DNA of 64,000 nucleotides from Tepidiforma flava (GCF_027594505.1 NZ_CP115149.1:558001-622000); one strand, 5' to 3'. Positions 36,927 through 45,030 are shown, counted from the stretch's first letter. A program made the numbers and translations. Notes: a model not told the origin generated them from the sequence alone.

Positions 36927-37277
36927 TCAGCCCTCGGGGCCGAGGCGGCGGCCGGCGAGGAGGTGCATGTGGAGGTGGTGGATGGTCATGCCGGCGGCGT
37001 CGCCGACGTTGAAGGCGAGGCGGTAGCCGGGCTCCCAGGCGCCTTCGACGCGGGCGACGTCCTTGCTGAGCATGAACATGCCGGCGAGCGTCTCGGCGTG
37101 GCTCCATTCGACCTCGCGGGCGTTGTCGATGTGGACCTTCGGGATGATGAGACAGTGGACCGGCGCGCGGGGGTTGATGTCGCGGATGGCGAAGGCGTGG
37201 GCGTTTTCGGCGATCTTCGTGACCGGGACTTCGCCCCGGTGCATGCGGCAAAACAGGCAGTCCTGCATGGGCGCCAT
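36927..37277 (-). CDS. HIT family protein (histidine triad)
   Basis: The 116-residue protein starts MAPMQDCLFCRMHRGEVPVT, or three codons later at the next ATG. It has the zinc-type CLFC pair, FAIRDINPRAPVHCLIIPKV and the histidine triad HHLHMHLLAG. HIT proteins hydrolyse AMP-linked nucleotides. It is 23 bp upstream of the yqeK-like gene, and both families act on adenosine dinucleotides or AMP conjugates. Confidence 0.9.
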   Translation of the reverse strand: MAPMQDCLFCRMHRGEVPVTKIAENAHAFAIRDINPRAPVHCLIIPKVHIDNAREVEWSHAETLAGMFMLSKDVARVEGAWEPGYRLAFNVGDAAGMTIHHLHMHLLAGRRLGPEG

Positions 37278-37344
37278 TGTGTGCAGGGCGGGCGGCTGTG
37301 TCGATGGGCGGGGGGCGGATTTTGCGGGCGGCTTGCGGGGGCGT

Positions 37345-37350
37345 TACGGT
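37345..37350 (+). promoter_or_regulatory. -10 box (TACGGT), leaderless flavin reductase gene
   Basis: TACGGT plus 7 nt leads to the ATG at 37358. This selects that start over the frame's upstream part. Confidence 0.55.
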
Positions 37351-37357
37351 GCGCGGC

Positions 37358-37909
37358 ATGACGCAGCCTTCGGGGAGCGTGCTCTCGCTGTTCTGGTCGC
37401 CGCTGTGCGCGGTGGGAAGCCACGGGCCGGCGGGGCCGAACGCGCAAATCTGCCTCTCGGTGCTGGGGGCCTCGATCGTGCCGGCGCGGCCGCGGCTGCT
37501 CGTCGCGCTCTGGAAGGGCAATTACACGCACGACCTCGTCCGCGCCTCAGGGACGCTGGCGATAACGGTGCTGGCGGAGGGGCAGGAGGGGCTGCTGGCG
37601 CCGCTCGGGCTGCGGAGCGGCCGTGAAGGGCCGAAGCTGGGCGGACTGGACTGCCGGCTGACGCCGGAGGGCGACCCGGTCTTCGCCGGCGGCGCCGGCT
37701 GGCTGCGGGGGCGCGTCATCGACGCGTTCGACCTCGGCGATGCGACGGCGTTCCTGGCGGCGGTGGAGGAGACGGGTGCGGGCGAAGGGACGCCGCTGCG
37801 GTGGCAGACGGCGCAGCGGACGGTCGGCGAGGCATTCCTTGCGAAGTGGGCGGAGAAGAGCGCGCGCGACCGGGCCGCGGCCGAGCGGGCGATGCGGTGG
37901 CTGGCGTGA
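37358..37909 (+). CDS. Flavin reductase-like FMN-binding protein
   Basis: The 183-residue protein starts MTQPSGSVLSLFWSPLCAVG and has the split-barrel flavin reductase layout: a strand with GPNAQICLSVLGASIVPARP, the LLVALWKGNYTHDLVRASGT segment resembling the xNYTHxLIxxSG motif of FMN-binding members, and LAITVLAEGQEGLLAPLGLRS. It probably binds FMN and reduces it or a substrate. The partner is unknown. Confidence 0.75.
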   Translation: MTQPSGSVLSLFWSPLCAVGSHGPAGPNAQICLSVLGASIVPARPRLLVALWKGNYTHDLVRASGTLAITVLAEGQEGLLAPLGLRSGREGPKLGGLDCRLTPEGDPVFAGGAGWLRGRVIDAFDLGDATAFLAAVEETGAGEGTPLRWQTAQRTVGEAFLAKWAEKSARDRAAAERAMRWLA

Positions 37910-37931
37910 GCGGGCGGGAAGCCGCCTGCGC

Positions 37932-39830
37932 TCAGGCGTAGAGCACGTGGGTGCGGAGGAAGGCTTCGACGGCCTTGTAGAAGTGGTCGATGGTCTCGGA
38001 CTTGCGCCAGCCGTGCCCTTCGCCGGGGTAGACGTGGTATTCGTGCGGGACACCGCGGGCGCGGAGCGAAGCGACGATGCTGTCGCTCTGCTCGCGCGGG
38101 ACGACACGGTCGATTTCGCCCTGGAAGACGGCGATGGGGTCGCGGATGCGGTCGGCGTGAAAGATCGGCGAGCGCTCGCGGTAGACGGCGGCGGCTTCGG
38201 GGAGCGGCCCGAGGAGCGAATCGAGGTAGCGGGCTTCGAACTTGTGGGTGTCGGAGGCGAGGGTGAACTGGTTGGCGACGCCGAACATGCAGATGGCCGC
38301 TTTGTAGACGCCGGGGTGCTGGACGAGCGACTGGAGGACGGTGAAGCCGCCGGCGGAGCCGCCCATGATGACGAGGCGGCCGGGGTCGGCGAGGCCGCGG
38401 TCGGCGAGGGCGAGGGCGCCGGTGCGGGCATCTTCGACGTCGTAGATGCCCCACGACTGCCGCAGCGCGAGCATGTAGGCGCGGCCGTAGCCGGTGGACC
38501 CGCGGTAGTTCGGCAGGAGGACGGCGTACCCGCGGGTGGCGAAGAACTGGGCCTGCGGGTTCCAGGCGGCGGTAACCTGGCTGGTGGGGCCGCCGTGGAC
38601 GAGGACCACGAGCGGCGGGGCGCCGCGGCCTTCGAAGCGGTCGCTGGCCGGCGGGTAGTAGAGGCCGTGCGCCTCCCCGCCGTCGAACGAGGTCCAGCTG
38701 ACCGGCTGGGGGGCGGAGAGGGCGGACGGGGGGACGAGCTCGCTGTCGCTGCGGCGGACGACGTCGATGCGGGGCGCGCCGGGGTCGGCGAGGTCGATAT
38801 CGAGGACGCGCGGGGGCTGCTGGCCGCCGCTGGCGACGACGGCGAGCCGCTCGGCGGCGGGCGAGGCCGCGGGCGCAGAGAACGAGGTGTAGCCCGGGTG
38901 GTGCGGGGCGAGGTCGCGTTCGCTGCCGGCCGGGTCGAGGAGGACGAGGCGGTGGAAGCCGGCGATGGAGCGGATGACGGCGATGCGGCCCGAGGGGAGC
39001 TCGGCGAAGGTGCGCATGCCGTGCATCCAGGCGGGGGCGCCGTGCTCGGCCTCGCCGGCGGTCAGCTGGCGGACGGCGCCGGAGGCGAGGTCGCGCCGGC
39101 AGAGGTGGCCCCAGCCGGTTTCGTCGGAGATGTAGAGGAGCCCGGCGCCGTCGCGGGTGAAGGCGGGCTGGAAGATGCTGACGTCCGGACCGCCGGCGAC
39201 GACGCCGGACGAGGCGATGCGGGGCAACGGGCCGCTGCAATCGAGGGCGGCGAGGCGGAGTTCAGTGCCGTCCCACGGCATGTTCGGGTGGTCCCATTCG
39301 ACCCAGGCGAGCCGGTCGCCGGCGGGGTGCCAGGCCGGCTGCATGTAGAAGTCGCGGCCTTCGGCGAGGCGGCGCGGCCACTGGCGGCCTTCGCTGTCGA
39401 CGACAGCGATGCAGTCGACATCTTCGAAGGTGTGGACGTAGGCGACCCAGCGGCCATCGGGGGAGACGGCGGGGGAGGCGGCAGCGCCGAAGGGCGGGGT
39501 GATGGGGCGGGCGGGGCCGCCGGCGAGGTCCTGGCGGTAGATGCGCTGGTCGGCCTGGCCGACGAAGTAGCAGGCGCCATGGGCGAGGGTGAAATCGCCG
39601 CCGCCGTAAGCGACGAAGGCGCGGACGGAGATTTCCGGGGTGAGGTCGCGGGTCGCGGATTCGCCGTCCTTGCGGGCGGCAACGACGCCCCGGTCGGAGC
39701 GGCCTTCGGACCAGGCGAGCGTGCGGCCGTCGGTGTCCCAGGCCGGTTCGTTGAGGCGGAGGGCGGCGCCGAGCGCCGCGGGGGTGATGGGGCTCGGCCA
39801 GAGGCCGAACATGCGCTGTTCGCGTGCCAT
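37932..39830 (-). CDS. S9 family peptidase (acylaminoacyl/dipeptidyl type)
   Basis: The 632-residue protein has an N-terminal beta-propeller (about 1-370, with repeated WxxxGxxLAW/DxxG strands) and a C-terminal alpha/beta hydrolase domain. The nucleophile is in RLVIMGGSAGGFTVLQSLVQ, the His in YHVYPGEGHGWRKSE, and the oxyanion region is PPLVVLVHGGPTSQVTAAWN. It should cleave short peptides in the cytosol, as no signal peptide is present. The gene is leaderless, with TACAAT 7 nt before the ATG. Confidence 0.9.
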   Translation of the reverse strand: MAREQRMFGLWPSPITPAALGAALRLNEPAWDTDGRTLAWSEGRSDRGVVAARKDGESATRDLTPEISVRAFVAYGGGDFTLAHGACYFVGQADQRIYRQDLAGGPARPITPPFGAAASPAVSPDGRWVAYVHTFEDVDCIAVVDSEGRQWPRRLAEGRDFYMQPAWHPAGDRLAWVEWDHPNMPWDGTELRLAALDCSGPLPRIASSGVVAGGPDVSIFQPAFTRDGAGLLYISDETGWGHLCRRDLASGAVRQLTAGEAEHGAPAWMHGMRTFAELPSGRIAVIRSIAGFHRLVLLDPAGSERDLAPHHPGYTSFSAPAASPAAERLAVVASGGQQPPRVLDIDLADPGAPRIDVVRRSDSELVPPSALSAPQPVSWTSFDGGEAHGLYYPPASDRFEGRGAPPLVVLVHGGPTSQVTAAWNPQAQFFATRGYAVLLPNYRGSTGYGRAYMLALRQSWGIYDVEDARTGALALADRGLADPGRLVIMGGSAGGFTVLQSLVQHPGVYKAAICMFGVANQFTLASDTHKFEARYLDSLLGPLPEAAAVYRERSPIFHADRIRDPIAVFQGEIDRVVPREQSDSIVASLRARGVPHEYHVYPGEGHGWRKSETIDHFYKAVEAFLRTHVLYA

Positions 39831-39837
39831 GGCGGCG

Positions 39838-39843
39838 ATTGTA
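39838..39843 (-). promoter_or_regulatory. -10 box (TACAAT), leaderless S9 peptidase gene
   Basis: TACAAT on the minus strand is followed by CGCCGCC and the ATG at 39830, a 7-nt spacing and a near-consensus -10. Confidence 0.6.
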
Positions 39844-39872
39844 CGGCGGCGGTGGGGCGCGCGCCGGGCGGG

Positions 39873-40280
39873 TCAGGCTGGCGGCTGGGTGATGCGGAAG
39901 TGGTTGCCGAAGGGGTCGCGGCCGGCGCAGTCGATGCCCCACGCCTGTTCCATGGGCTCCTGCGTCATCTCGACGCCGCGGGCGACGAGCGTTTCGTAGG
40001 TCTGCCGGCAGTCGTCGGTGTGGAAGATGAGCCAGCCGCCGGCTTCGCCGGTTGGGACGAGGCGGCGGACGGTTTCGGCCGTTTCGGCGTCCATCATGGG
40101 GCCGCCGGGCAGCTCGAGGAGGATTTCGCGGGGGTCGCCGGGCACGCCGACGGTGAGCCAGCGCATGACGCCGAGGTCGACGTCGGTGCGGACTTCGAGG
40201 CCGAGCTTGCCGACGTAGAAGTCGAGGGCGGCGTCCTGGTCGAGGACGTAGAGCTGGGAGATGGCGACGCGCGTGAACAT
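39873..40280 (-). CDS. Glyoxalase/VOC family protein
   Basis: The 135-residue protein has the paired beta-alpha-beta-beta-beta layout of the VOC fold: VAISQLYVLDQDAALDFYVG, MRWLTVGVPGDPREILLELP, then GGWLIFHTDDCRQTYETLVA and AWGIDCAGRDPFGNHFRITQ. Family members are lyases, dioxygenases or resistance proteins; no specific activity can be assigned. It appears leaderless, with TACGAT 8 nt before the ATG. Confidence 0.85.
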   Translation of the reverse strand: MFTRVAISQLYVLDQDAALDFYVGKLGLEVRTDVDLGVMRWLTVGVPGDPREILLELPGGPMMDAETAETVRRLVPTGEAGGWLIFHTDDCRQTYETLVARGVEMTQEPMEQAWGIDCAGRDPFGNHFRITQPPA

Positions 40281-40288
40281 GGCGCGTC

Positions 40289-40294
40289 ATCGTA
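40289..40294 (-). promoter_or_regulatory. -10 box (TACGAT), leaderless VOC gene
   Basis: TACGAT on the minus strand with 8 nt to the ATG at 40280. Confidence 0.5.
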
Positions 40295-40341
40295 GCACGG
40301 GCGGGATGCGGGCGCGCGTTCCGCGTTCGGGGGCGAGGCCG

Positions 40342-40347
40342 TATCCT
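40342..40347 (+). promoter_or_regulatory. -10 box (TATCCT), leaderless transketolase gene
   Basis: TATCCT with 8 nt to the ATG at 40356. This favours that ATG over the TTG at 40347, which overlaps the box. Confidence 0.5.
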
Positions 40348-40355
40348 TGCCTGCG

Positions 40356-41198
40356 ATGCCCACGAGTCTTGCCCCTGTTTCCATCGACGAACTGAAGGCC
40401 ATCGCGAAGCGCGTGCGCGCGCACATCGTGGAGATGGTCTACGAAGCGCAGAGCGGCCACCCGGGAGGGTCGCTCTCGTCGGTCGAGCTGGGGGTGGCGC
40501 TGTACTGGAATCACCTGCGGATCGACCCGGCGAACCCGGAAGACCCGGGGCGGGACCGGTTCATCCTCTCGAAGGGGCACGCGACGCCGTTCTACTACGC
40601 GGTGCTGGCGGAGCGGGGGTTCTTTTCGACGGAGCTGCTGAAGGGGTTCCGGAAGCTGGGGAGCCCGCTGCAGGGGCACCCCTCGATGCAGGCGCTTCCG
40701 GGCATCGAGATGTCGGGCGGGTCGCTCGGGCAGGGGCTGTCGTTCGCCATCGGGCATGCGCTGGCGGGGCGGCTGGCAGGGCGGGAGTTCCGCTGCTGGG
40801 TGCTGCTCGGCGACGGCGAGCTGAACGAAGGGCAGGTGTGGGAGGCCGCGATGGCGATCCCGCACTTCGGGCTGGGCGACCGCGTGATTGCGCTGGTCGA
40901 CCGGAACGGCATCCAGAACGACGGCTTCGCGGACAGGATCATGCGGACGAACCCGCCGGCGATGTTCGCAGGCTTCGGCTGGAAGGTGATCGAGTGCGAC
41001 GGGCACGACATGGCGGCGGTTGATGCAGCGCTGGCGGAGGCAGAGCGGCCGGATGAGCGGCCGCGGGTGGTGGTGGCGCATACGGTGAAGGGGAAGGGCG
41101 TGTCGTTCATGGAGAACAACCCGGGCTTCCACGGGAAGGCGCCGACGCGGGAGCAGCTGGAGCAGGCGCTGGCGCAGATCGCGGAGGGGCTGGCATGA
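40356..41198 (+). CDS. tkt: Transketolase, N-terminal (TPP-binding) subunit
   Basis: The 280-residue protein has the thiamine diphosphate domain of split transketolases: QSGHPGGSLSSVELGVALYW, DRFILSKGHATPFYYAVLAE, GSLGQGLSFAIGHALAGRL, and the TPP/Mg motif from LGDGELNEGQVWEAAMAIPH to DRNGIQNDG. With the next gene it forms the two-subunit enzyme of the non-oxidative pentose phosphate pathway, moving two-carbon units between sugar phosphates. It overlaps the C-terminal gene by 4 bp (ATGA). Confidence 0.93.
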   Translation: MPTSLAPVSIDELKAIAKRVRAHIVEMVYEAQSGHPGGSLSSVELGVALYWNHLRIDPANPEDPGRDRFILSKGHATPFYYAVLAERGFFSTELLKGFRKLGSPLQGHPSMQALPGIEMSGGSLGQGLSFAIGHALAGRLAGREFRCWVLLGDGELNEGQVWEAAMAIPHFGLGDRVIALVDRNGIQNDGFADRIMRTNPPAMFAGFGWKVIECDGHDMAAVDAALAEAERPDERPRVVVAHTVKGKGVSFMENNPGFHGKAPTREQLEQALAQIAEGLA

Positions 41199-42149
41199 CG
41201 CAGACGGCACCGGCGGCGGCGACGCGGGAGGCGTACCCGTTCGCGCTCATCGAGCTCGTGGAGCAGGGCGTGGACGTGGTGGCAATCGATGCGGACCTCT
41301 CGGTTTCGACGATGGGCTACCAGTTCGGCGAGAAGTACCCGGAGCGGTGGTACACCGTCGGCGTGGCGGAGCAGAACATGGTCGGCATCGCGGCGGGGCT
41401 GGCGGCCTGCGGGAAGACGGCGTTCATCGCGAGCTTCGCGGCCTTCCTGCCGGGGCGGTGTTTCGACCAGCTGCGGACGTCGGTGGCGCAGCCGCGGGGC
41501 GGTCTGAACGTGAAGTGCGTGGCGAGCCACGGCGGCATCACCGTCGGCGAGGACGGGATGAGCGCACAGGCGATCGAGGACCTCGCGCTGGTGACCTCGC
41601 TCATCCCGTTCGACGTGGTGGTGCCGGCCGATTTCGAGGCGGCGAAGCAGGCGATCGTGGCGGTGGGGAAGACGACCCGCCCGGCGTACGTGCGGACGGG
41701 GCGGCCGAAGGTGCCGGCGGTCTACGGGAGCGGCTACCGGTTCGAACTCGGCAAGGCGCACCGGCTGCGGGAGGGGTCCGACGTGACGATCATGCGCCTG
41801 CGGCGTGCTGGTGAGCATCGCGCTGGAGGCGGCGAACCTGCTGGCGAACGAGGGCGTCTCGGCGCGGGTGCTGGACATGGCGACGATCAAGCCGATCGAC
41901 CGGGAGGCCGTCATCGCGGCGGCGCGGGAGACGGGCGCGATCGTCACGGCCGAGGAGCACCAGACGACGGGCGGACTGGGCACCGCGGTGGCGCGGGTGC
42001 TGGCCGAGACGGTGCCGGTGCCGGTGTCGTTCGTGGGGGTGGACCGGTACGGGACGAGCGGGAAGTGGGACGAGCTGCTGACGTATTTCGACCTGACGCC
42101 GGCGCGGGTAGCGGCGGCGGCCCGGGACGCTCTCAGCCGGAAGCGGTAG
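41195..42149 (+). pseudogene. tkt: Transketolase, C-terminal subunit, with a one-base insertion
   Basis: The first frame gives YPFALIELVEQGVDVVAIDA, VGVAEQNMVGIAAGLAACGK, FAAFLPGRCFDQLRTSVA and THGGITVGEDG-like text (SHGGITVGEDGMSAQAIEDL) up to GSDVTIM. The rest, MLVSIALEAANLLANEGVSA to the end, is in another frame. Removing one G near 41794 restores TIIACGVLVSIAL and a 317-residue protein, the normal size. An inactive gene here would disable a central enzyme, so a sequence error is at least as likely as a true mutation. The end overlaps the convergent peroxiredoxin gene by 17 bp. Confidence 0.92.
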
Positions 42150-42624
42150 CGGGCGATTCGCCGGCGGCGCGGGGCGCGATCTTCTCGAGCGCTGCGATGA
42201 CCTCGGGGACGTGGGCGGTGACGCGGAAGTCATGCCGCATGGCCGCGCGGATGATCCCCTCTTTATCGATGACGTAGGTGACGCGCGGCGGCATCCACGG
42301 GATCCAGCCCTTCGCATCGTAGAGGTCGCGGAGGCGGCCGTCGCTATCAGGGATGAGCGGGAACGGCAGGCTGTGCTTTTCGCGGAAGGAGGTATGGGAG
42401 CTGGAGGAATCGCCGCTGACGCCGATGACGATCGCGTCGTAGGCGGCGATGGCGCCGTAGTTGTCGCGGAAGGAGCAGGCCTGGGCGGTGCAGCCGGGGG
42501 TGAAGTCCTTCGGGTAGAAGTAGAGGACGACGTGCTTCTTGCCGCGGCAGTCGCTGAGCGTGAAGGTCGAGCCGTCGTCGAGGGTGGCGGTGAAGTCGGG
42601 GGCGGGCGTGCCGGGATTGAGCAT
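42133..42624 (-). CDS. bcp: Peroxiredoxin, BCP type
   Basis: The ATG at 42624 gives 163 residues (MLNPGTPAPDFTATLDDGST). The peroxidatic Cys45 and resolving Cys50 lie in YFYPKDFTPGCTAQACSFRD, the atypical two-Cys BCP arrangement. It reduces peroxides with thioredoxin electrons in the cytosol. The C-terminal PPRVTYVIDKEGIIRAAMRH strand is typical. Confidence 0.92.
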   Translation of the reverse strand: MLNPGTPAPDFTATLDDGSTFTLSDCRGKKHVVLYFYPKDFTPGCTAQACSFRDNYGAIAAYDAIVIGVSGDSSSSHTSFREKHSLPFPLIPDSDGRLRDLYDAKGWIPWMPPRVTYVIDKEGIIRAAMRHDFRVTAHVPEVIAALEKIAPRAAGESPATASG

Positions 42625-42652
42625 GGCGGGACCTCCGTCGGCGCTTCGGGGG

Positions 42653-43330
42653 CTACTGGGTTCGGAAGCAGGCCTGGATTGCGGCGGCGAGTTCGGGCGA
42701 GCCGGTGAGTTCGCCGACTTCTTCGGCGCGGGCCTCGCCGCGGATGAAGCGGAAGAATCCGGGGGTGTCAGTCCGGAGGAAGACGTCGGCATCGGGGGCG
42801 CCGCTGCGGCGGGGGTGGAGGTGCCCGTCGTGGATGTCGAACGTCCAGGTGTTGGCGTCGCCGGCATCGCTGATTTCGATGGTCATGCGGGCTTCGAGGT
42901 CTTCGGCGCGCTCGGGGTGGAAGGCGAAGGTGGGGATGACGCGGACGGCGAAATCGTGGCTGACGCGGGAGCCGACGTGTTCTTCGCGGATGGGTTCGAC
43001 GTACTTGCGGCCCCAGTCGAGGAGGGCGAGGAGGATGGGGCGGACTTCCCAGCCTTTTTCGGTGAGGGTGTATTCGACGCGCGGCGGGAGGGCTTTGAAG
43101 TAGTGGCGTTCGACGATGCCCATGGCCTCGAGCCGGCGGAGGCGGTCGGAGAGGACGTTGGGGGACATGCCGGCGCAGCTTTCGAGGATGTCGTTGTAGC
43201 GGTGGAGGCCGGACATGAGGTCGCGGATGATGAGGAGGGTCCAGCGGTCGCCCAGGACGTCGAGCACCTGGGCGATGACACAGGGGAGGTTGTAGGTGCG
43301 GCCTGTGTCGGATTCTGCGCGCTGGGCCAT
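42653..43330 (-). CDS. HxlR family regulator with C-terminal SCP2-like domain
   Basis: The ATG at 43330 (MAQRAESDTGRTYNLPCVIA) gives 225 residues; an upstream in-frame start at 43369 would run into the palindrome and is less likely. The winged helix is LGDRWTLLIIRDLMSGLHRY to RLRRLEAMGIVERHYF, with the HxlR-typical cysteine at position 17. Residues after about 120 form an SCP2/sterol-carrier-like domain (FDIHDGHLHPRRSGAPDADV and TPGFFRFIRGEARAEEV), which could bind a lipid or acyl-CoA effector. It is divergent from the small CxxC gene, with a 14-bp palindrome between. Confidence 0.85.
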   Translation of the reverse strand: MAQRAESDTGRTYNLPCVIAQVLDVLGDRWTLLIIRDLMSGLHRYNDILESCAGMSPNVLSDRLRRLEAMGIVERHYFKALPPRVEYTLTEKGWEVRPILLALLDWGRKYVEPIREEHVGSRVSHDFAVRVIPTFAFHPERAEDLEARMTIEISDAGDANTWTFDIHDGHLHPRRSGAPDADVFLRTDTPGFFRFIRGEARAEEVGELTGSPELAAAIQACFRTQ

Positions 43331-43368
43331 GGGCTGGGCTCCGGTTTGGATAGTGTCAAGGTTCTTCA

Positions 43369-43382
43369 CGGCGCTAGCGCCG
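43369..43382. promoter_or_regulatory. 14-bp palindrome CGGCGCTAGCGCCG, possible operator
   Basis: This perfect palindrome lies 38 bp before the HxlR start and 6 bp upstream of the -35 box of the plus-strand promoter. A dimer of the adjacent HxlR regulator is the obvious candidate to bind it. Confidence 0.5.
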
Positions 43383-43388
43383 GGACTA

Positions 43389-43416
43389 TTGACATGATAG
43401 CGCCCGATGCTATGAT
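43389..43416 (+). promoter_or_regulatory. Strong sigma-70-type promoter of the small CxxC gene
   Basis: TTGACA (43389-43394), 16 bp, TATGAT (43411-43416). A start near 43423 leaves a leader of about 100 nt before the gene, much longer than the leaders of most genes here. Confidence 0.7.
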
Positions 43417-43522
43417 TCGCCTACGAGCACTGCTACGGAAACGCTAGTACCAGCACTCGCCGAGAACTAGCCTAGCCGAGCGGCAGTTGCCCGGTCAACA
43501 AAAGGAAAGGGGGTCCACCACC

Positions 43523-43720
43523 ATGGCTGACGCCACGATCGAGACGACGAAGGCTCCCCAGGCTGACCACTTCCACCGCTGGCGGATCGAGGAGCCGAAC
43601 GGCCCGACGAGCCGCGGTGTTTGCAAGGTTTGCGGCGCGGAGAAAGAGTTCAAGAACTGGCTCGCCGAGGGCGACTTCATCACGAATGAAGAGCACCGGG
43701 CGATGGCTTCCGCGGCCTGA
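43523..43720 (+). CDS. Small CxxC protein (65 aa), conserved type of unknown function
   Basis: MADATIETTKAPQADHFHRW begins the protein; the core is HRWRIEEPNGPTSRGVCKVC with Cys34 and Cys37, then AEKEFKNW. One C-x2-C pair suggests half of a zinc ribbon, so it may bind metal as a dimer or with a partner. I recall similar short proteins in Chloroflexota but cannot name a family. It has a purine-rich site (GGAAAGGGGG) before the ATG, its own strong promoter and a good terminator, so it is a monocistronic and probably abundant mRNA. Less GC-skewed codons (AAG, GAG, TTC, ATC) fit high expression. Confidence 0.75.
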   Translation: MADATIETTKAPQADHFHRWRIEEPNGPTSRGVCKVCGAEKEFKNWLAEGDFITNEEHRAMASAA

Positions 43721-43780
43721 GCCTCCGTCCCTGCCCCGGGCGGCGGGCGTCCTCTCCCGCCCGCCGGCCCACCAGCAGCG

Positions 43781-43813
43781 CCGCCGCCCCGATGGCCCGG
43801 GGCGGCGGTTTTT
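43781..43813 (+). terminator. Rho-independent terminator of the small CxxC gene
   Basis: CCGCCGCCCC (43781-43790) pairs with GGGGCGGCGG (43799-43808) around an 8-nt loop and is followed by five T. It is the clearest intrinsic terminator in the window. Confidence 0.85.
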
Positions 43814-43833
43814 CGCGCCCGGCGGTCGCGGTT

Positions 43834-45009
43834 TCAGATGATGCCGCGGGCGGCGAGGTCGTCGAGTTCGGCATCGGCGAGGCCGAGAAGCCCCTGGTAC
43901 ACCTCGCGATTGTGCTCGCCGAGGAGCGGAGCGCGGCCGGGCACCGTCCCCGGGGTGGCAGTCAGCCGCGGCACGACGCCGGGCTGGAGGACCGGGCCGA
44001 AGACGGGGGAATCGACGGTGACGACCTGCTCGCGGGCGGCATAGTGGTCGTCGGCGACGATGTCGCTGACCTGGTAGACCTTCGAGGCGGGGACGCCGTG
44101 GCGGTCGAGCGCGGCCTGGGCCTCGGCCAGCGTGAGGCCTGCAACCCAGCGGCGGATGATGGCGTGGATGGCTTCGTGGTTGGCGAGGAGGTTCTGGCGC
44201 GGGGTGAAGCGGGGGTCGGCGGCGAGCTCCGGCTGGCCCATGGCGGCGCAGAGCCGTTCGAACGAACGCTGGGTGGTGGCGTTGATGACGAGGTCGTGGC
44301 CGTCGGCGGTTTCGAACTGCTCGGCGGGGACGACGCCGGGGTAGTAGTTGCCGCTGCGGGGCCGGTCGCGGCCGGTGAGGCCGTAGTTGGCGGCGTGGGT
44401 GCCGCTCATCCGCCAGACGGCTTCGTAGAGGGCGACGTCGACGTCCTGGCCGCGGCCGGTGAGGTCGCGCGCGCGGAGCGCCGCGAGCGCGCCGAAGGCG
44501 GCGAAGATGCCCGCGCCGTAATCGCCGATGAAGTAGCCGGGCCGAACGGGCGGCCTGTCGGGGTAGCCGGTGACGGCGGTGATGCCGCTGAAGGCGAGGG
44601 CGACGCGGTCGAAGCCGGCGCGGTCGCGGTAGGGGCCATCCTGGCCGTAGCCGGAGATGCGCACGACGACGAGGCCGGGATTCTCCTCGCGCAGGGCGTC
44701 CGGCGCGAGGCCCCAGGCTTCGAGGGTGCCGGGGCGGAAGTTTTCGACCAGGAGGTCGGCCGTTGCGGCGAGGCGCCGGAAGAGGGCGCGGCCCTCCGGC
44801 TGGCCGAGGTCGAGGGTGACGGATTTCTGGCCGCGGTTGTCCTGTTCGAAGGAGAGATTGCCGCGGTTCGCTTCGCCGGTGCCGGGCGGCTCGATTTTGA
44901 TGACCTCGGCGCCGAATTCGGCGAAGAGGGTGGCGCAGAACGGGGCTGCGAGGATCTGGCCGGCGGAGATGACGCGGATGCCGGCGAGCGCGGGGAGGGC
45001 GGGCGGCAT
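43834..45009 (-). CDS. CaiB/BaiF family CoA-transferase
   Basis: The 391-residue class III CoA-transferase has the N-terminal GIRVISAGQILAAPFCATLF, LFAEFGAEVIKIEPPGTGEA, SVTLDLGQPEGRALFRRLAA and the LLVENFRPGTLEAWGLAPDA block, followed by ISGYGQDGPYRDRAGFD. It moves CoA between acyl groups; the acids involved are unknown. A TATCAT box on the minus strand lies 11 nt before the ATG and overlaps the -10 box of the divergent alkyltransferase-like gene. Confidence 0.92.
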   Translation of the reverse strand: MPPALPALAGIRVISAGQILAAPFCATLFAEFGAEVIKIEPPGTGEANRGNLSFEQDNRGQKSVTLDLGQPEGRALFRRLAATADLLVENFRPGTLEAWGLAPDALREENPGLVVVRISGYGQDGPYRDRAGFDRVALAFSGITAVTGYPDRPPVRPGYFIGDYGAGIFAAFGALAALRARDLTGRGQDVDVALYEAVWRMSGTHAANYGLTGRDRPRSGNYYPGVVPAEQFETADGHDLVINATTQRSFERLCAAMGQPELAADPRFTPRQNLLANHEAIHAIIRRWVAGLTLAEAQAALDRHGVPASKVYQVSDIVADDHYAAREQVVTVDSPVFGPVLQPGVVPRLTATPGTVPGRAPLLGEHNREVYQGLLGLADAELDDLAARGII

Positions 45010-45024
45010 GGTGACCGGGAATGA

Positions 45025-45030
45025 TACGGT
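45025..45030 (+). promoter_or_regulatory. -10 box (TACGGT), leaderless alkyltransferase-like gene
   Basis: TACGGT plus 7 nt leads to the ATG at 45038. The opposite strand carries TATCAT (45026-45021) for the divergent CoA-transferase gene, so the two promoters overlap within a 28-bp gap. Confidence 0.5.

Noticed and set aside
37740-40295. Open frame of 851 codons on the plus strand opposite the S9 peptidase and VOC genes
   Set aside because: Same artefact: its composition mirrors the minus-strand genes and it has no start signal or motif.
43350-43360. TTGACA on the minus strand (TTGACACTATCC) as the -35 of the HxlR gene
   Set aside because: There is no -10 box 16-18 bp downstream; the gene would start before one could fit.
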